From Mrakia gelida (Eukaryota > Basidiomycota > Tremellomycetes > Cystofilobasidiales > Mrakiaceae), in the NCBI GenBank assembly GCA_024345305.1, contig BRON01000010.1, positions 992,001 to 1,056,000 of the forward strand: 64,000 nucleotides of DNA, in the 5' to 3' direction. Position 1 is the first letter of the stretch. Every line of letters starts with the position of its first letter. Positions 23,858 through 36,145 of this stretch are shown here, piece by piece. Below the pieces are notes generated by a model. The model was not told where the DNA came from. It did no database searches and was given only the letters and a program-made list of their open reading frames with translations. The translations under genes were made by a program, and so were the position numbers.

Positions 23858-26142
23858 ATGACCTCCACCCCCCTCACCACCCCCTCCCGCCCAACTCCCT
23901 CCTCCTCTCGCCCTCACGCTCCCCTCACCGCCTCCTCTCCAGCGTACGTTACAAAGGATCACAAACGACACTCCCTCTACGGCACCGAAGATCGAGTCGT
24001 TCTTGATCCTGGCTCGTCCGTTTGGAAGGTTGGCTTCTCGGGGGAACCCAAACCGAGAGCTGTCTTTTGGGCGGGAGAAGGGGAGAGACCGATATGGGAG
24101 GAGGAGTTTGAAGGTGTGGTGAGGAAGGAGGTTGAGGGGTTGGAGCTGATGGAGGGAGGGGAGGGAGGGCAAGGGGAGGAAGGGAACTGGAGGAGGGAGA
24201 TGGGCGAGGAGATTGTTCAGAGGAGGATTGGGGATAGGTTGAGGGAGGTGTTTGCCAAGTGAGTTCGACCCAACATCTTCGCTTTAGCTCGAACTGGGAG
24301 GGAGGAGAGAAATGACGGAAGGGAGGAAACGAGAGAGCTGACCTCCTCCTCTTCGCTTCGTTTCCTTCGCTCGCAGACATCTGATGACAGACCCGAAGTC
24401 CCGTAAGGTCATCGTGTTAGAGAACCCTCTACTCCCTACTAGGATCAAGGAAATGCTCGCCCGTTGTCTGTTCGAGGATCTTCAGGTGAGCTCGTTCTCC
24501 TTCCCTTCGTTTGTTGAGCTCGCTCCCTTCCTTCCTTTCATGAGCTCACCCTTCGTTTCACTGCCAGGTCCCCTCCATCTCCTTCATCCCACCTCACCTC
24601 CTCGCCTTACTCGCTATAGGTCGCACAACAGGTCTCGTCGTTGACGTGGGATATCTCGAGACGGTCGTTCTACCAGTGCGTTTCGCTTCTCCCATTCCCT
24701 TCTTCGAGCTTGCTCGAGCTCACCATCTCCCTCCCTCCTTCCTTCCTTCCGTTCGTTACTCAGATTCACCTCTCCCGCCCTCTCTACACCCATCTCCTTT
24801 CCACACCCCTCGCCTCTCGTCATCTCCACTCAACCCTCCATCTCCTCCTCCTTCATTTCGCTCGCTACTACCCTCCAGTCGCCTCCCTCTCAGCAGCCGC
24901 CTCCTCCACCGCGTCCTCGCTGGGACCAGGAGAACGCGTAGAGGACGAGATCCTTGCGAGGAAGGGGGTCCTCGAACGAGTCCTTAGTTCGGGATGTTTC
25001 GTCGGTCAACTCTTGTCGCAAGAAGAGGAGGACGAGGACGACTTGATGGGAGGAGGAGGGGCGGGGGACGAGTCGTTCGGAGGAGGAGAGGAGATGGACG
25101 TCGACGATCCTGCTGCTTCCTCCTCGGCCACGTCAAGCTCTTTCAAACGACCACGACCACCTCTCCCACCCCATCTACTCGCCCTCAAGAAGAAGTTCTC
25201 CAAGCAGTCGACAACGCGTCCGCTGAGGGTTCCCATCCCTTCTCTCCCAGGCGAAGGACTGGGGAACGGGACGTTGATCGTTCCAGGGTGGATCAGGGAG
25301 CGCGTAGCGGAGGATTTGTTCTCGTTTAGGAAGGTCGGGGAAGGGAGGGAGGATGAGAGGGAGGAGTTGAGCGTTGTGGAAGCGGTGTTGGGTGTGTTGA
25401 TGAAGGTATGTCCGAATTTCGAGTCGAGTCGCGTCGAACAAAGGAAACGAACGGGTCTTTGGTTTCCCTCTTCGCTCTCTCTCGGGTCGTTCTGACCCTT
25501 CTTTCGGCTTTGTTCGATCTTTCACAGCTCCCCATCGATCTCCGCCTCCCTTTAGCGTCCACCATCCTCCTAACGGGCGGAACCTCCTCCCTCCCAGGCT
25601 TCCTCCCTCGACTCCGATCCTCCCTCCTCCTCGCTCTCACTCCCCTCCCACCACCCACCACTCCCTCCACCCCCACCACCCCTTCACCCTCTCGTCGTGC
25701 AGCCCGCCCACCCCGTCTCCCCTCCCACCCCTACTCCTCCCTCCTCCCTCTCGCCTCCTCCCTCGCGATCCTCAACGACCCCTCCCCACCACCTTCCTCC
25801 CCCGCCTCAGCTGGTTCAGCTCCAGCGTTCGCGCCTAGCCTACTGGGATGGATAGGAGGGAGTCTAGCTGGGGCGATGAGGGTGGGGAGTAAAGGGGAGG
25901 TGATGAGAGAGGGGTGGGATGAGGCGAGGGAGGGGAGGATGAAGAGTGCCAGAGCGAGAGAGAGGGTCAGGAGTGGGGAGTTGAAAGAGGGAGGTGGTGC
26001 TGCAGGGGAAGCGGCGTTGGCGGTTGAGTTGGAGGAGTCCATAGGGAGAAAGGGTGGGTTGGAGGTGTTGGGGGATTGGAGTTGGCCGATGGGGACGACG
26101 GCGGTGGTGGGGGGAGGAGGAGGAGGGGGAGGGAGACGATGA
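23858..26142 (+). CDS. actin-related protein, Arp10/Arp11-like (dynactin pointed end)
   Basis: Divergent actin-fold protein. The start MTSTPLTTPSRPTPSSSRPH at 23858 precedes a low-complexity lead. The actin fold opens with DRVVLDPGSSVWKVGFSGEP and KPRAVFWAG, where the usual DNGSG loop is degenerate. Then come SRKVIVLENPLLPTRIKEML, ISFIPPHLLALLAIGRTTGL and VVDVGYLETVVLP (second loop, also degenerate), an acidic insert around 25020-25120, and STILLTGGTSSLPGFLPRL, the adenosine-site GG motif. A Pro/Thr/Ser-rich insert follows, then LLGWIGGSLAGAM (the C-terminal WxGGS) and a Gly-rich end. SGEP followed by RPR-like residues and the loss of nucleotide-loop residues suggest Arp10/Arp11 rather than Arp2, 3, 4 or 6. 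ATP binding is doubtful. It is transcribed in the same direction as the Furry-like gene. Confidence 0.68.
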
Positions 26143-26519
26143 GGCAGGTTGAGTTCCTTTTGTTTTGAGCGATACCCCTTTTGCGAGAGGGGTTTCTTTG
26201 ATGATGCTTTGACGATACCATGTTTCACGAGACCAGACGATTACTTTTCTTGAGTCTCGGGAGAGCAAAGGGCGAGAAGGATAAACAGCTGAAGATCGAA
26301 GACGACGCGACGAGTCTTCGCTGCTTCTTGTTGAGTCGAAGGGAGCGGATATGGAGAGGATGATCGATCGTGCAAGAAAACTAGTAGAGAGATCTTGATA
26401 GGGAGAACGGGCTCGAGGGAGAAGCATAAAAGGTAGACTAAGAAAAGGAACGAAACCGAAACCAAGCCAAAACAGAAAACCGAACACGACCTCATCGCGT
26501 CCCCCTGCTCCCGCCCTCC
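26143..26519. terminator. convergent 3' region
   Basis: Two genes end toward each other here, so the 377 bp should contain both 3' untranslated regions. A relatively A-rich stretch lies at about 26380-26480. No distinct processing signal is decisive. Confidence 0.35.
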
Positions 26520-28888
26520 CTAGAACATCGCACCAGCAATGAACGCAGGAACGTCCATCTCGTAATCCTCGCCCTGGTCCTCGTCCTCGTCGTCGTAGTC
26601 GGACCCGTAATGGTTGTAGAACATCCCATCTTCGTCGTAGTCGTCCGAATCGCCTCCGAACTCCGACTCGTCTCCGAACATTGGCCCTCCGTACCCAGCC
26701 TCGATCGCTTCCCGCATCTTGTCCTGCATCTGCCACATGAGCTGGCGGCGAGAGAGAGGTTTGGGTTTCTTGACGACGACGCTGGAGGGAGGATTTGGCA
26801 GGGAGGGGAGGGGCGAGGGAGAAAGGGAAGTCGTGTCAGTCGAGCGAAGGGAGGGTGGGTGGAGGAGAGAGAGGAAGGAGAAGAGGACGAACGTTCCGTT
26901 CTTGACGCGAGTGGCGTGAGCTTTGTCCTTCCTCTGCTTGAGCTTGGCCCTGGGAAACGCGCGACGAGAAAGGAGGGAGGAGTCAGCCTCGCGGAGGGAG
27001 GAGAAGAACAACCCGTCTCGTCGACGAGTACTCACAGATGTTCAGCGTGTCCGTTGATTCCTCCGTGAGATCGAAGGGATAGAGCTTCGACAGCAGCCTT
27101 TTAGTACCACTTGGAGGCTTTGCTTTGCCCGTACTGGAGAAAAAGGGAAGACGCGAGATCAGTCGAGCTGTTCGAGAGCGACGAGAGAAACCGAAGAGGG
27201 AGCCAACGAACAACGTCGACCCTCTCCTTCAGCCCGAGAAGTTCGCGATCCGTGACCTTGTACTTGGTTTTGGCGGTCTGAGAAAGATGAGGAAGCGGGG
27301 CGCAGTTAGTCAGAGCACAGGTAGGAAAGAAGGAGAAGCGAGGGACTCACGGTCTTGTTGACGCTCGGAGTCAAGACGACTTCAGCGACCTTCGCCCTCC
27401 AGGCGCTCGGCCAAGGATCGTACTCGGGCTGAATAGTCTTTTGTCCGTACAAGTTGTAGTAGGAGTTCGAAGCTGAATCGGCTGGATCCCGATTCATACT
27501 GACAGAGAGAGAAGGAAAGAAGGGAGGAGTCAGAACGCGTCGAGGAGGAAAGAGAAGACGAGGCGAAGGCTCCTCACCCGTGCACGTCCCGAAGACCAGT
27601 CCTATCAGAGTTCCTCTGGCTCTGCGAGATCTGGATATCACTCGCGATCCGACGCTCCTTCATCTCCTTCTGGTACGCGTCCGACCCGTTGTTCCAGTGA
27701 GGGTAGTTCCTCTCCCAGTGATCCGCGTCGTACTTCACCTCGACGGGTCGTTCGTCCCAGTACTGAGCGAGAGCTTGGATCAAGGCCTCTTTCTGCTCCT
27801 CGGCATCCTTCTTGTTGGCGTCGTACTCGATTGGAGAGAGTCCCCAGCCGGTCCATCCTCCAGCTCCGACGAGCGAGCGACCTGACGAGAAGATGCGTCG
27901 ACCGGCGTTGAGGCTTCGCTCGAAGGGTCCAGAGGTTCCTCTGTGGTGGTAGGAGTAGCTGAGCATGGGATCGCCGTCGTCGTAGATGCTGATCATATTG
28001 GCGAAGTACTTTGCGAGCTCTGGGTAAGCAGCTTGAAAGAGGACCTGGAGGAAGGAACGGGGGGGGAGCGGAGGAGGAAGGAAAGTGAGGTCAGCTCGGC
28101 TTCGACCCGACGTCTGTGATATCCATCTCGCTCAACGCTGGACTGGGGAGAGACTTCTAGGTTCTACGCGAGAGCTACTGACCTGGAAAACGACTGGAAA
28201 CGACGCGAGAGGGAAAAGGAGATCAGAAGAGAGCTTGAGCGGGGAAGCTCCAACGACGGTTCCTTCCCTCGTCCAAACTCACCGTCTCGATAGCAAGTCC
28301 TGAAGTATCGGCACGTCGCAGCGAGAGCGAGATGGTCTCGAAGCTAAAAGATCCGTTTCAAAGAAGGAGGAAGAGGAAGGGAGTGAGCTCTGGCTCGTCC
28401 ATCTGAGTCCCTCCCTTCCCGAGCTCGCTTCACTTCCCCTCCTCCCTCCCTCCCCAGAGCGACTCACATCGAGATCCGAATCGACAGAGATAATCCTGCA
28501 TATCCAAAGGATCTCAAGTCAGCTCTCTCTTCGTCCAAATCGTCGAAAGCAGTGAAGGAGAGGGAAAGCGAGCTCACAGATCCAAGACCTCCAAAGGGAA
28601 TCGACCGAGAGGATCGTCTCCTTCCTTCCACTGCTTGATGTCCTTCCAAACAGCGACCTTCTTCGCCAACAGCTTCTTGCCCTTCTCCTTACGAGCCTTC
28701 TTCTTCGTAGGCTCTCCGTCGTCCTCAGATCCAGAGCGGTTGTCGGCGTCGGCATCGTTGGAGGGAAGGGGAGGAGGGGAGACGTGGGAGAACGAGTCGG
28801 TGGTGGCCTTTCTCTTGCCTTGACGAGTCGACATGGCAGGGGAAGCAGTTGAAGTCGAGGCTGTTGGGAGGGAGGGTTGTTCTGACAT
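26520..28888 (-). CDS. F-box protein paralog A, with a C-terminal YK-TDREL / HGG-GH module
   Basis: Member of a small family with three copies in this window. The start MSEQPSLPTASTSTASPAMS at 28888 precedes a basic, acidic-flanked head. The F-box is spread over several exons: DDPLGRFPLEVLDL, IISVDSDLD, LRDHLALAATCRYFRTCYRD, and an 11-nt micro-exon at 28183-28193 encoding part of VVFQ. Then come VLFQAAYPELAKYFANM, the family block RRIFSSGRSLVGAGGWTGWG, DPWPSAWRAKVAEVVLTPSV, AKTKYKVTDRELLGLKERVD, KAAVEALSLRSHGGINGHAE, KLKQRKDKAHATR and an acidic Tyr-rich tail (MFYNHYGSDYDDEDEDQGED). The YKVTDREL and HGG-GH pieces recall the C-terminal domain of XPA-type proteins (inference). A TAA at 27101-27103 lies in frame between KWY and KAAVEAL unless the acceptor directly after it is used. 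Confidence 0.72.
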
Positions 28889-29225
28889 GGTTTGTGGTTT
28901 CGTTGGGTAGTGGGGTGAGCGTTTGAGAGGTGAGGAAGAGGTGGCGAGAAGGGCAGGTCCAGCTTGATAGAGGGAGATCGACGGTCGCGACCGCGCGAAA
29001 CGTCACTCCCTAGGGCGTCACTTTAGTCTCACTCCAAATTTTAGCTGCCAACGAGAACAGACACTCTGGTTGAACATAGAGATCATCCCAGCATGGCCGT
29101 CTTTGGCTGGTCTACGAGCTCAGACTCATGTTGGACAAACTCGAAGCAGTCGACGCGTCGCTTTCCGTTGGTCGCGTCCCTCGCCCAAGTCGTGAAAAGC
29201 ATCAGGATCCCGCAAAACTACCACA
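28889..29225. promoter_or_regulatory. upstream region of F-box paralog A
   Basis: 337 bp between the paralog A start and the stop of the BRPF-like gene. No gene seen. One ACGCGTC word lies at about 29153. Confidence 0.35.
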
Positions 29226-32200
29226 TCATCGAGTCTCAGCCTCAACCTCAGCCTCAATCTCATCGAACTCCCCAGGCATCGCCATCTCCGAGAGGCATTG
29301 CCTGTGAAGGAAACGAACGAACGAAGAGATGTGGTCAGCGAACGAACGAACGAAACGAACCGAGAGCTTGCGAAAGAAGGTGACAACACGCACTTGTAAG
29401 CAGTTCTGAAATGAGCTTTTTGGTTCCCCTTGAACTTCTGAAGGAGCATCTGGTCATCCACCGCTGTGGGAAAGGAGAAGGGAAGGAACCGTCAGTTCGA
29501 CGTCTCGCCCTCCGAGGCTGAGCAAAAGCAAAGGAAGACGAACCTTGATCCTCGCCCAGCAACTTCATCTGCTCCTTCTCGACCCACGACCAGCTCTGCG
29601 TCGCATCAAAGAACCGGATGAGGAAGAGCTCCTTCTCCCCCGAAGACGAGTGTCGAGCTTTGTCGTCGAGGACCTTGTCGGGAGGGTAGACTTCTCCTTC
29701 GTCCTCGTCAACTTCCTCTGGGTCGACGATTTGAGCGGGGAAGAAGGGGTAGCCGACGACTGTGGATTTGCCGCACCAGCCAAATGGGGGAGGAAGAGAG
29801 TCAGAACGAAGAGGAGACGAGGAAGAAATCGACGCGTCGACGTCGACGAGAAAGTCGAATCGTGTCACTCACTCTTCCCCCAAACGAGCACTCCATGCTG
29901 GAAGTCTGGATCCACCATCTTTTTCAACTCCTTGGTAGCCACCGCTTCGACGTCCTCCTTTCCCTTCCCTTTTCCCTTCCCCTTCGACTTGGAACCCTTC
30001 TTCGTCGATGTCTCCGCGGCAGGCTCGTCCATCACCACATCTTCGACGACCGGCTCGGGCTCAGGCTGAGCCTTCTCCTTTCCCTTCCTCGATGGTTTGG
30101 CGGCGGATACGGGGAGAGAGGCGGTGGAAGAGGATGCCACGGGGAGTTCTCCATCGACGACTTTCTTGGGTCGGCCTCCTTTGTTCTTCTTGATCTCGGA
30201 GGCGGGAGCGACGACTTCCTCCTTCGACGACGATGCGACGGGGACCTCTTCGACTGAGGCTGCTGATGCTGCTGCTGCTCCACCAGTGCTCTTCCTCGTC
30301 CTCGGAGCTTTGGGTGTCGAGGGTGTTGTAGCGGCGACGGCTTCGACGATCTCCTCCTCCTTCTCGTTCTTGGACGACGACGCGACTGGAACCTCTTCCT
30401 CGGCCGCTGCTGGTCCTCCAGTACTCTTCCTCGACCTGAAACGGTTTGGCTGAGAAGGCGTTGCTGCTGGTGTAGAGTTGGCGACAGGCTTGGCTCTTCC
30501 CTTTCCCTTCGACTTTGGCTCGACGACTTCGACCTCCGCTTCAGCTTCGACTTCAGCGGCGGGAGGCGGACAGGGAGCGGCGGCGATGGCGATGGGTCCA
30601 GGATCCGATTTCGATGGTCGAGGTGCTCCTCGTCGTCTGGGTGCTGGACTCTCTTCGGCTGGAGGAGTTCCCCAAACCTTTCGAGGCTGTTTCGATCTCG
30701 CACTCGAGCGTTCCGACGGTTGAGCAGAGTCGACTCCTCCTCCTTCCTGATCCGATCCGACTTCGACGGCTGGTTCTCCTGCTCCATCGGTTGGCTGTTC
30801 GAGAGATGCGTTGGCTTCGTCGAGGTTGAGGAGGGATCCAGCCGAAGGAAGAGCTGTCGCCGTCAGGTCCCCGACGGTCGCCTCGTCGTCTCGATCCTCG
30901 TCCATCGGTCCTCCTCCAGTCTCCGAGTTCGAGAGATCGCTGAGAGTACTACCTTCCGAGGCAGCGTACTTGGTGGGAGAGACAGCGGCGTCTCGGAGTC
31001 GAGAAGGTCCAGCTTCGGGTTGCGGAGGTTGGGCGGGAGGTTCGTCGGTTTCCATCGGTTGGGCAGGGATCGCGTCCTCGACAGCTGCAAAACGAACGCA
31101 AGGAAGCGTCAGACCCGCCTTCCTCTCAGAAAAACACAGCAGCGAACTTGACTCACGAGCTTCCACAACATCAGCCACCTTCTTCACTCCACTAACCCTC
31201 TGCCTCTTGGTCTTCGCAGGACTTGTCTCCCTCTCCCTCGGTTCCGCCGTCCTTCCTCCTCGCCTCGATCCCTCAGGGAGGATCCAACCAGTCTCGAACA
31301 TCTTGAACGTGTCCCTCTTGTCGAGTTCGGCAACGGCGAGAGGAACATCTCGATCCATGTTCTCGTCCGAAGTCGTTCTCTTCCTCTTTCTCGACGAAGG
31401 CTTCTTCTCGACGACGAGCTCGTTCCCAGCGACCTCGGGTTCGATGGGTGCGACAGCGGGTGCTTCCTCCTCCTCGGCGACGAGGGGTTGAGGTTCTTCT
31501 GCTGCTGGAGGAGGTGGTGGTGTTGAAGGAGCGGCGAGACTGGTAATGGAGGTTCGAGCTGCTCTGGTCCTCGTCGTTCGCGTCGAGGGTTCCGGCGAGT
31601 CGACCCGAGCTGGTTCTTGAGGTTCGTTGGACTCGACGACGACGGATGGTCCTGCTTCGGGTTGATCTCCTCCTGCCATCACCTCGCCCTCGTCCTTGAC
31701 CTCCAGCTCGGCAGCAGCATCAGCAGCAGCCTTGAGCTCAGCAACCTTCGCCTGCCTCTTCTCCTTCTTCTCGACCCTCTCTGCCTCCTTCTCGGCGGCT
31801 CGTCGCAGTTTCCTCTCCTTCTCCTTGACCGGATCGTAGGGCTTCTTCCCCTTGATCGCTGATGGTGCGGGAGCGGGTTCCTCCATGTTGACGTCGACTT
31901 CGAGAGGAGCAGGAGCAGGAGCCTCCTCGACGGCAGGAGCGACGACTTCTTCTTCCTCGTCTGGCTCTCCCTCCGCGTCTGCTTCTCCCTCCGCGTCCAG
32001 ATCCAGATCCACCTCGACTGCTGGCTCGGGAACTGGAGCTGGTGCTGGTGCTGGTTCGGGGTCGGGTACTGAACCGAGTTCCGGCTCGGGTTGCATGCGA
32101 GGTGAGGCGGGAGGAGTTTGGAGGATCTCGAAGTTGAAGAGCGAGGTGAGAGGATCGATGGACGAAGGGTTGGAGGGATCGTCGACGTCGGTGAGGAGGG

Positions 32201-35200
32201 AGAGGAGTTCGAGGGCTGGTTCGAGATCTCCATGGCTGAGTGTCGAGAGGATATCGGCGAAGGAGGTGGGACCAGCGGCGGAGGTGGACGCTGAAGTGAG
32301 GTCGGAGGGAGGGATTTGGAGGAGGGACGAGACCGACGAGGGAGCTGTTTTGATGGGGTCGAGTTCGGCGAGGAAGGGGATGGCGGCCTTTTGGAGTCGT
32401 ACAGCGAGCTTGTGGATGGCGGATTCGGGATCGTTGTAGACTTGAGCGTTGTCGAAGACGAGGTTGATGTCGTCCTGGAGAAGGGTACGAAGTCGAGGTC
32501 AGAACGAACGAAATTCACACGTCGAACTCGTCAAGAGAAAGGGGAAGCTCACCTGGAATTCTTGAACGTTGGTGTACTGATGACTCTCGAGCTTCTCCTC
32601 GATCGTGACCCAAGACATAGGCTTCTTGATGATCTCGTGGTAGTCGGGAACCTCGATTCGCGAGACGGGATTGAGGAAGGTTTCCGTTCGATCTTGACTG
32701 AAGGAGGGGAAACGATCCAGAACGAGCCGAACCGGTTCAGCTTGAGTCTTCGAGGACAGACGTAGTGGAAGGTGGAATAACCTTGAGATCTTCTCCATAC
32801 AAAGCCTCAGAGCCCTGTCGTGAGGGAAGAGCACCGAATCGAGAACCTGCTTGAAGATCTGGGCTTGACGAAGCTTCTCCTTCTCCCTCTTCCTGACGAG
32901 TTCGGCAAGCATTCGAACCTTCTCGAGATCGTTTCGGACTCGAACGAGGTACTGCAAGACGGAAGGACAGACGAAGAAAGGAAGATCGTCAGCAACGAAA
33001 CGACGCGACGAGAGACCAAAGACGAAACGTAGACTCACCTCCATCTTCTTAGCCTTCTCCTCCTCAGTATGCACTCTCGCTCCACTAGCAGTCCAGGGCT
33101 GTTATCGATTGAGGGAAAAGAACAGAGAGAACAGGTCAGCGCGTCGTACTTTCCTCACTTCCCTCTCGCAAGCCCAACTCACCTCCAGATGCAACCTCTT
33201 CAGCAACGGAGCTCCCCTCCTCGCCTCCCTCTTCAAACTCCAGTACCTCCCAATCAACTCGATCAACTCCTTCTTCTTCCTCCCAGGCATCTTCGCCACG
33301 TAGTCTGCGATGTCTCCGAGGATCTTGGCTGGGACGAGAGGAGGAGGAGGGAGGTAGGTTTTGGCGTAGGCTCGAGCTGATTTCTTCGTCTTCTTGATGA
33401 CGACGGCTTGGACTCCTCGGGAGGCTCCCTTCTTGTGGGAGTTGGAGGGAGCTCGGGCGAGACGAGCGGCGATGGCGGAGTGGGGGTGTCGTTGGGCGTG
33501 GAGGGAGAGGACTTCGTCCTGCGAGGGACGAGGGGACGAGGAAGAGGAGGGTCAGTTCGCGCGAAAACAGGAACGTAACGAGGGTTGGAAGCAAGGAACC
33601 CAAGGGAAGAGGAAGAGAAGAGGAAAACTCACAGGCACATGCTTCTCGCACCAACCTCTCAACACTCCATCTCCTCCTCCAGGTCCATGACCCTCTCCCA
33701 TCGTCTTCATACTCCCCAACAGCCCGTTCTCCCTCCCACACGACACATGGAAGGCGGTGTAGCACGTCTTGCTATCGCACTGGATGCAGGCTCCTCCCTT
33801 CTGTTTGCAGATCGAGCAGGGCTGGCGAACGAAACGAAACGAAGACGCGACGAGGTCAGCTCAAGCGGTTTCGACGACCGTCGACGCGTCTCTGGAATCT
33901 CCCTCCTGGTCATTCGTGGAACGTACCAGCTTCCATCGACTCTTCGGCACGCTCTCGATCCCATCGATAGGTTCCATGTAGACCGAGTTCCCGACTCCGA
34001 CCTCAGGGATCCAAATCGCACAGAGGAGATGAGCCCATTGACCTGACGAGGTTTGCTTGAACGCTCCTCCTTCGGCGGGACAGAGGACGCAGGACTGAGG
34101 AGCGAAGGAACGAGAGGACGAGGGAGCGAAAGGGAAAGGAGACGGAGGCAGGGAGGGGAGGAAGATCAGCGACGCGTCGAACTCGAAAGAAAGGAGGAGT
34201 TGGACAGGGACGAACGACAGGGTTCTCCGGTGAGACGGTGCACTTCCTACAGAGCCATTGACCTTCGGGGATGTAGGGGACTCCGTAACAGTCTGAGAAC
34301 AGACGACCGACCAACAAAGTGAGGGAGAGGTCAGCTCTTCGAACGACAAACGAACGGGAGGGAGTGAAACGAGTCAAGCCCAGCTCACCTTGATGAACAG
34401 CCAAGTTACACCCATCACAGAAGACGATGGCATTCGAGTTCTCTCCCTCTCCATCGTCGCACACTCCACAAGGCGAGTCCTCCGAGGGCAGCGAGGCTTT
34501 GGTGTTGGGGATGAGCTTCGTCTGAGTTCGTCGAACGAAGAGACGGGGAAAAGGGAAAGCACGCGTTAGTTGACTCGTTCTTCTTGCCTAAACCCCTTCT
34601 AGCAGACACCTCGATGTGCGAAGTCGAGGGTTTGCCTCGCCAACGAGCGCCTCGAAGAAGAAGAGGAAGGGAAGGTAGAACGAGCTCACCAGATCAAACC
34701 ACTCCTTCTCAAACCGATCCATCACAATCTCAAACAGCTCGTACGAGATCTGATCCGACTGTTCCTTCTTCCTCTCCCTGTTGAGGTCGTCGAGCCATTC
34801 TTGATCTGCGAACCCCAAACCCAAAACAACGTCAGCAAAACACGCGCGAGCACACCTCTTCCTCCCTCCTCCTTCCTCTCCTGCCTCCCTCCCTCCTTCT
34901 TCGCGGGTTTGGCTGGGACGAGGAGGCGTACCTTGCTCATCCATATCGTACTCCACTTGATTCTTGAGCTCCGACTCAATGGGTTCTGGAGGGAGGACGA
35001 ACCCAAGTCAGGGGTGAGTTCGAGGGAAGGGAGGAGGCGAACGAGACGAACCGATATGCCGAATGTAATGCTCAGGTCGTTCGAAATCCGCTGAGTCGTT
35101 GTCTGTGACACACACCCAAGGAGCCAGGGTCAGCTCTGTTAGGAGTCTCTCCAAGTATAGAAACGGCTGGGTTAGGAGAGCTCCCTCGCCCACCCTCCCT

Positions 35201-35729
35201 CAAGCTCGTGAGCTCCTCCTCCCTTCCCTTCCTTGTCGAACTCACATCCATACCCCCTACTAGTCTCACTGAACACTCCATCCCTCCTCCCATCCTTCTT
35301 CCCATTCACCATCCCCCTCCCGTCCTCGACGATCCGGAAACTGATCTTGGGGAGGTCGAGCTTCTTCTTGGGTGGGGGAGCTGGTGGTGGAGGGGGAGGA
35401 GAGGGACGATGGGAGAGAGAGAGAGAAGGGGAAGCTGCTGAGGCGGATTTGCTTCCGCCCATGGCTACAGGTGGTTGAGGTTGAGGTTGGGGGAGGGGTT
35501 GGGGGGAGGGAGCTGAAATGGGAGCAGGGGAAGGGGGAGCAGGAGCGGGAGGAGGAGGGGAAGGCTCATGGGCGGGAAGAGGAGGAAGGGGAGCGGGTTG
35601 ATGAGGTGGTGGAGGAGGGTAGAAGGCGAAAGAGCCTGGGAGGGGAGCGGCTGCTGGAGGTGGGGGAGAAGGATGAGGGTGAGGATGAGGGTGAGAGTGA
35701 GAATGGGTTGGGGGAGGGGAGCGATTCAT
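29226..35729 (-). CDS. BRPF/peregrin/Nto1-like scaffold: PHD-knuckle-PHD, bromodomain, PWWP
   Basis: Histone-reading subunit of a MYST acetyltransferase complex (Nto1 of NuA3 in yeast, BRPF1-3 in animals). The start [20 protein letters not shown] at 35729 opens a His/Pro-rich head. Then come the EPC-like lead ([21 protein letters not shown]) and PHD1 ([20 protein letters not shown] through GQWLCRKC). The extended PHD follows ([55 protein letters not shown]), then the bromodomain ([20 protein letters not shown] ending [12 protein letters not shown]). About 700 residues of Ala/Glu/Pro-rich, Lys-dotted disorder come next. The PWWP is [20 protein letters not shown], with [14 protein letters not shown]. 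The end EAEVEAETR is followed by TGA at 29226. The presence of PWWP agrees with BRPF rather than Jade. Confidence 0.9.
29312..29360. repeat. ACGA tetranucleotide repeats in the last BRPF intron
   Basis: Two blocks of (ACGA)n are separated by the branch-point region GGTCAGC. On the sense strand they read GTTCGTTCGTTCG. The repeat word is the same as the GTTCGT donor word used by many introns in this window, here inside the intron rather than at the donor. Confidence 0.7.
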
Positions 35730-36145
35730 CCTTGCGAACGAAGGAGGTGGTTGAGGGAAGGGAGGCGGACGCGACCTTTCGAACGGAGGTGATGGAGGGC
35801 GTTTCGGCGGCGATTTTCCAGCTTTGTTTTTCGGAGAGCTCGCCTGTCAGAATGTTTGGGTTGCTTTGAAGGGACCCGAAGATTTTCAACTTTGACGCGA
35901 AGTGAGAAGATGGACGGACGAACGGAGGGAGGGAAGGAAAAGGGTGAGCTCGACGTTTCCTCCTTCGGTTCCTTCCTTCCTCTCTTTCGCCCCCTCCTGA
36001 TCGTCTCTACGACCTCCCAAACCAGTCTCGCCTCCTCAGCACGTCCTTTTCCCTCTCGCCCAGACCATCTTGACTTCTTAAAACATATAAATCCACACTC
36101 CCAACCCAACCCAAACGCGTTCCCTTCCCCTCCCTCGGGTCGTCT
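35730..36145. promoter_or_regulatory. BRPF-like gene upstream region
   Basis: 416 bp between the BRPF-like start and the stop of the mitochondrial uS14 gene, both on the minus strand. An AT-rich patch (AAAACATATAAA, near 36079-36090) is the only element that stands out. It lies in the 3' flank of uS14m. Confidence 0.35.
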
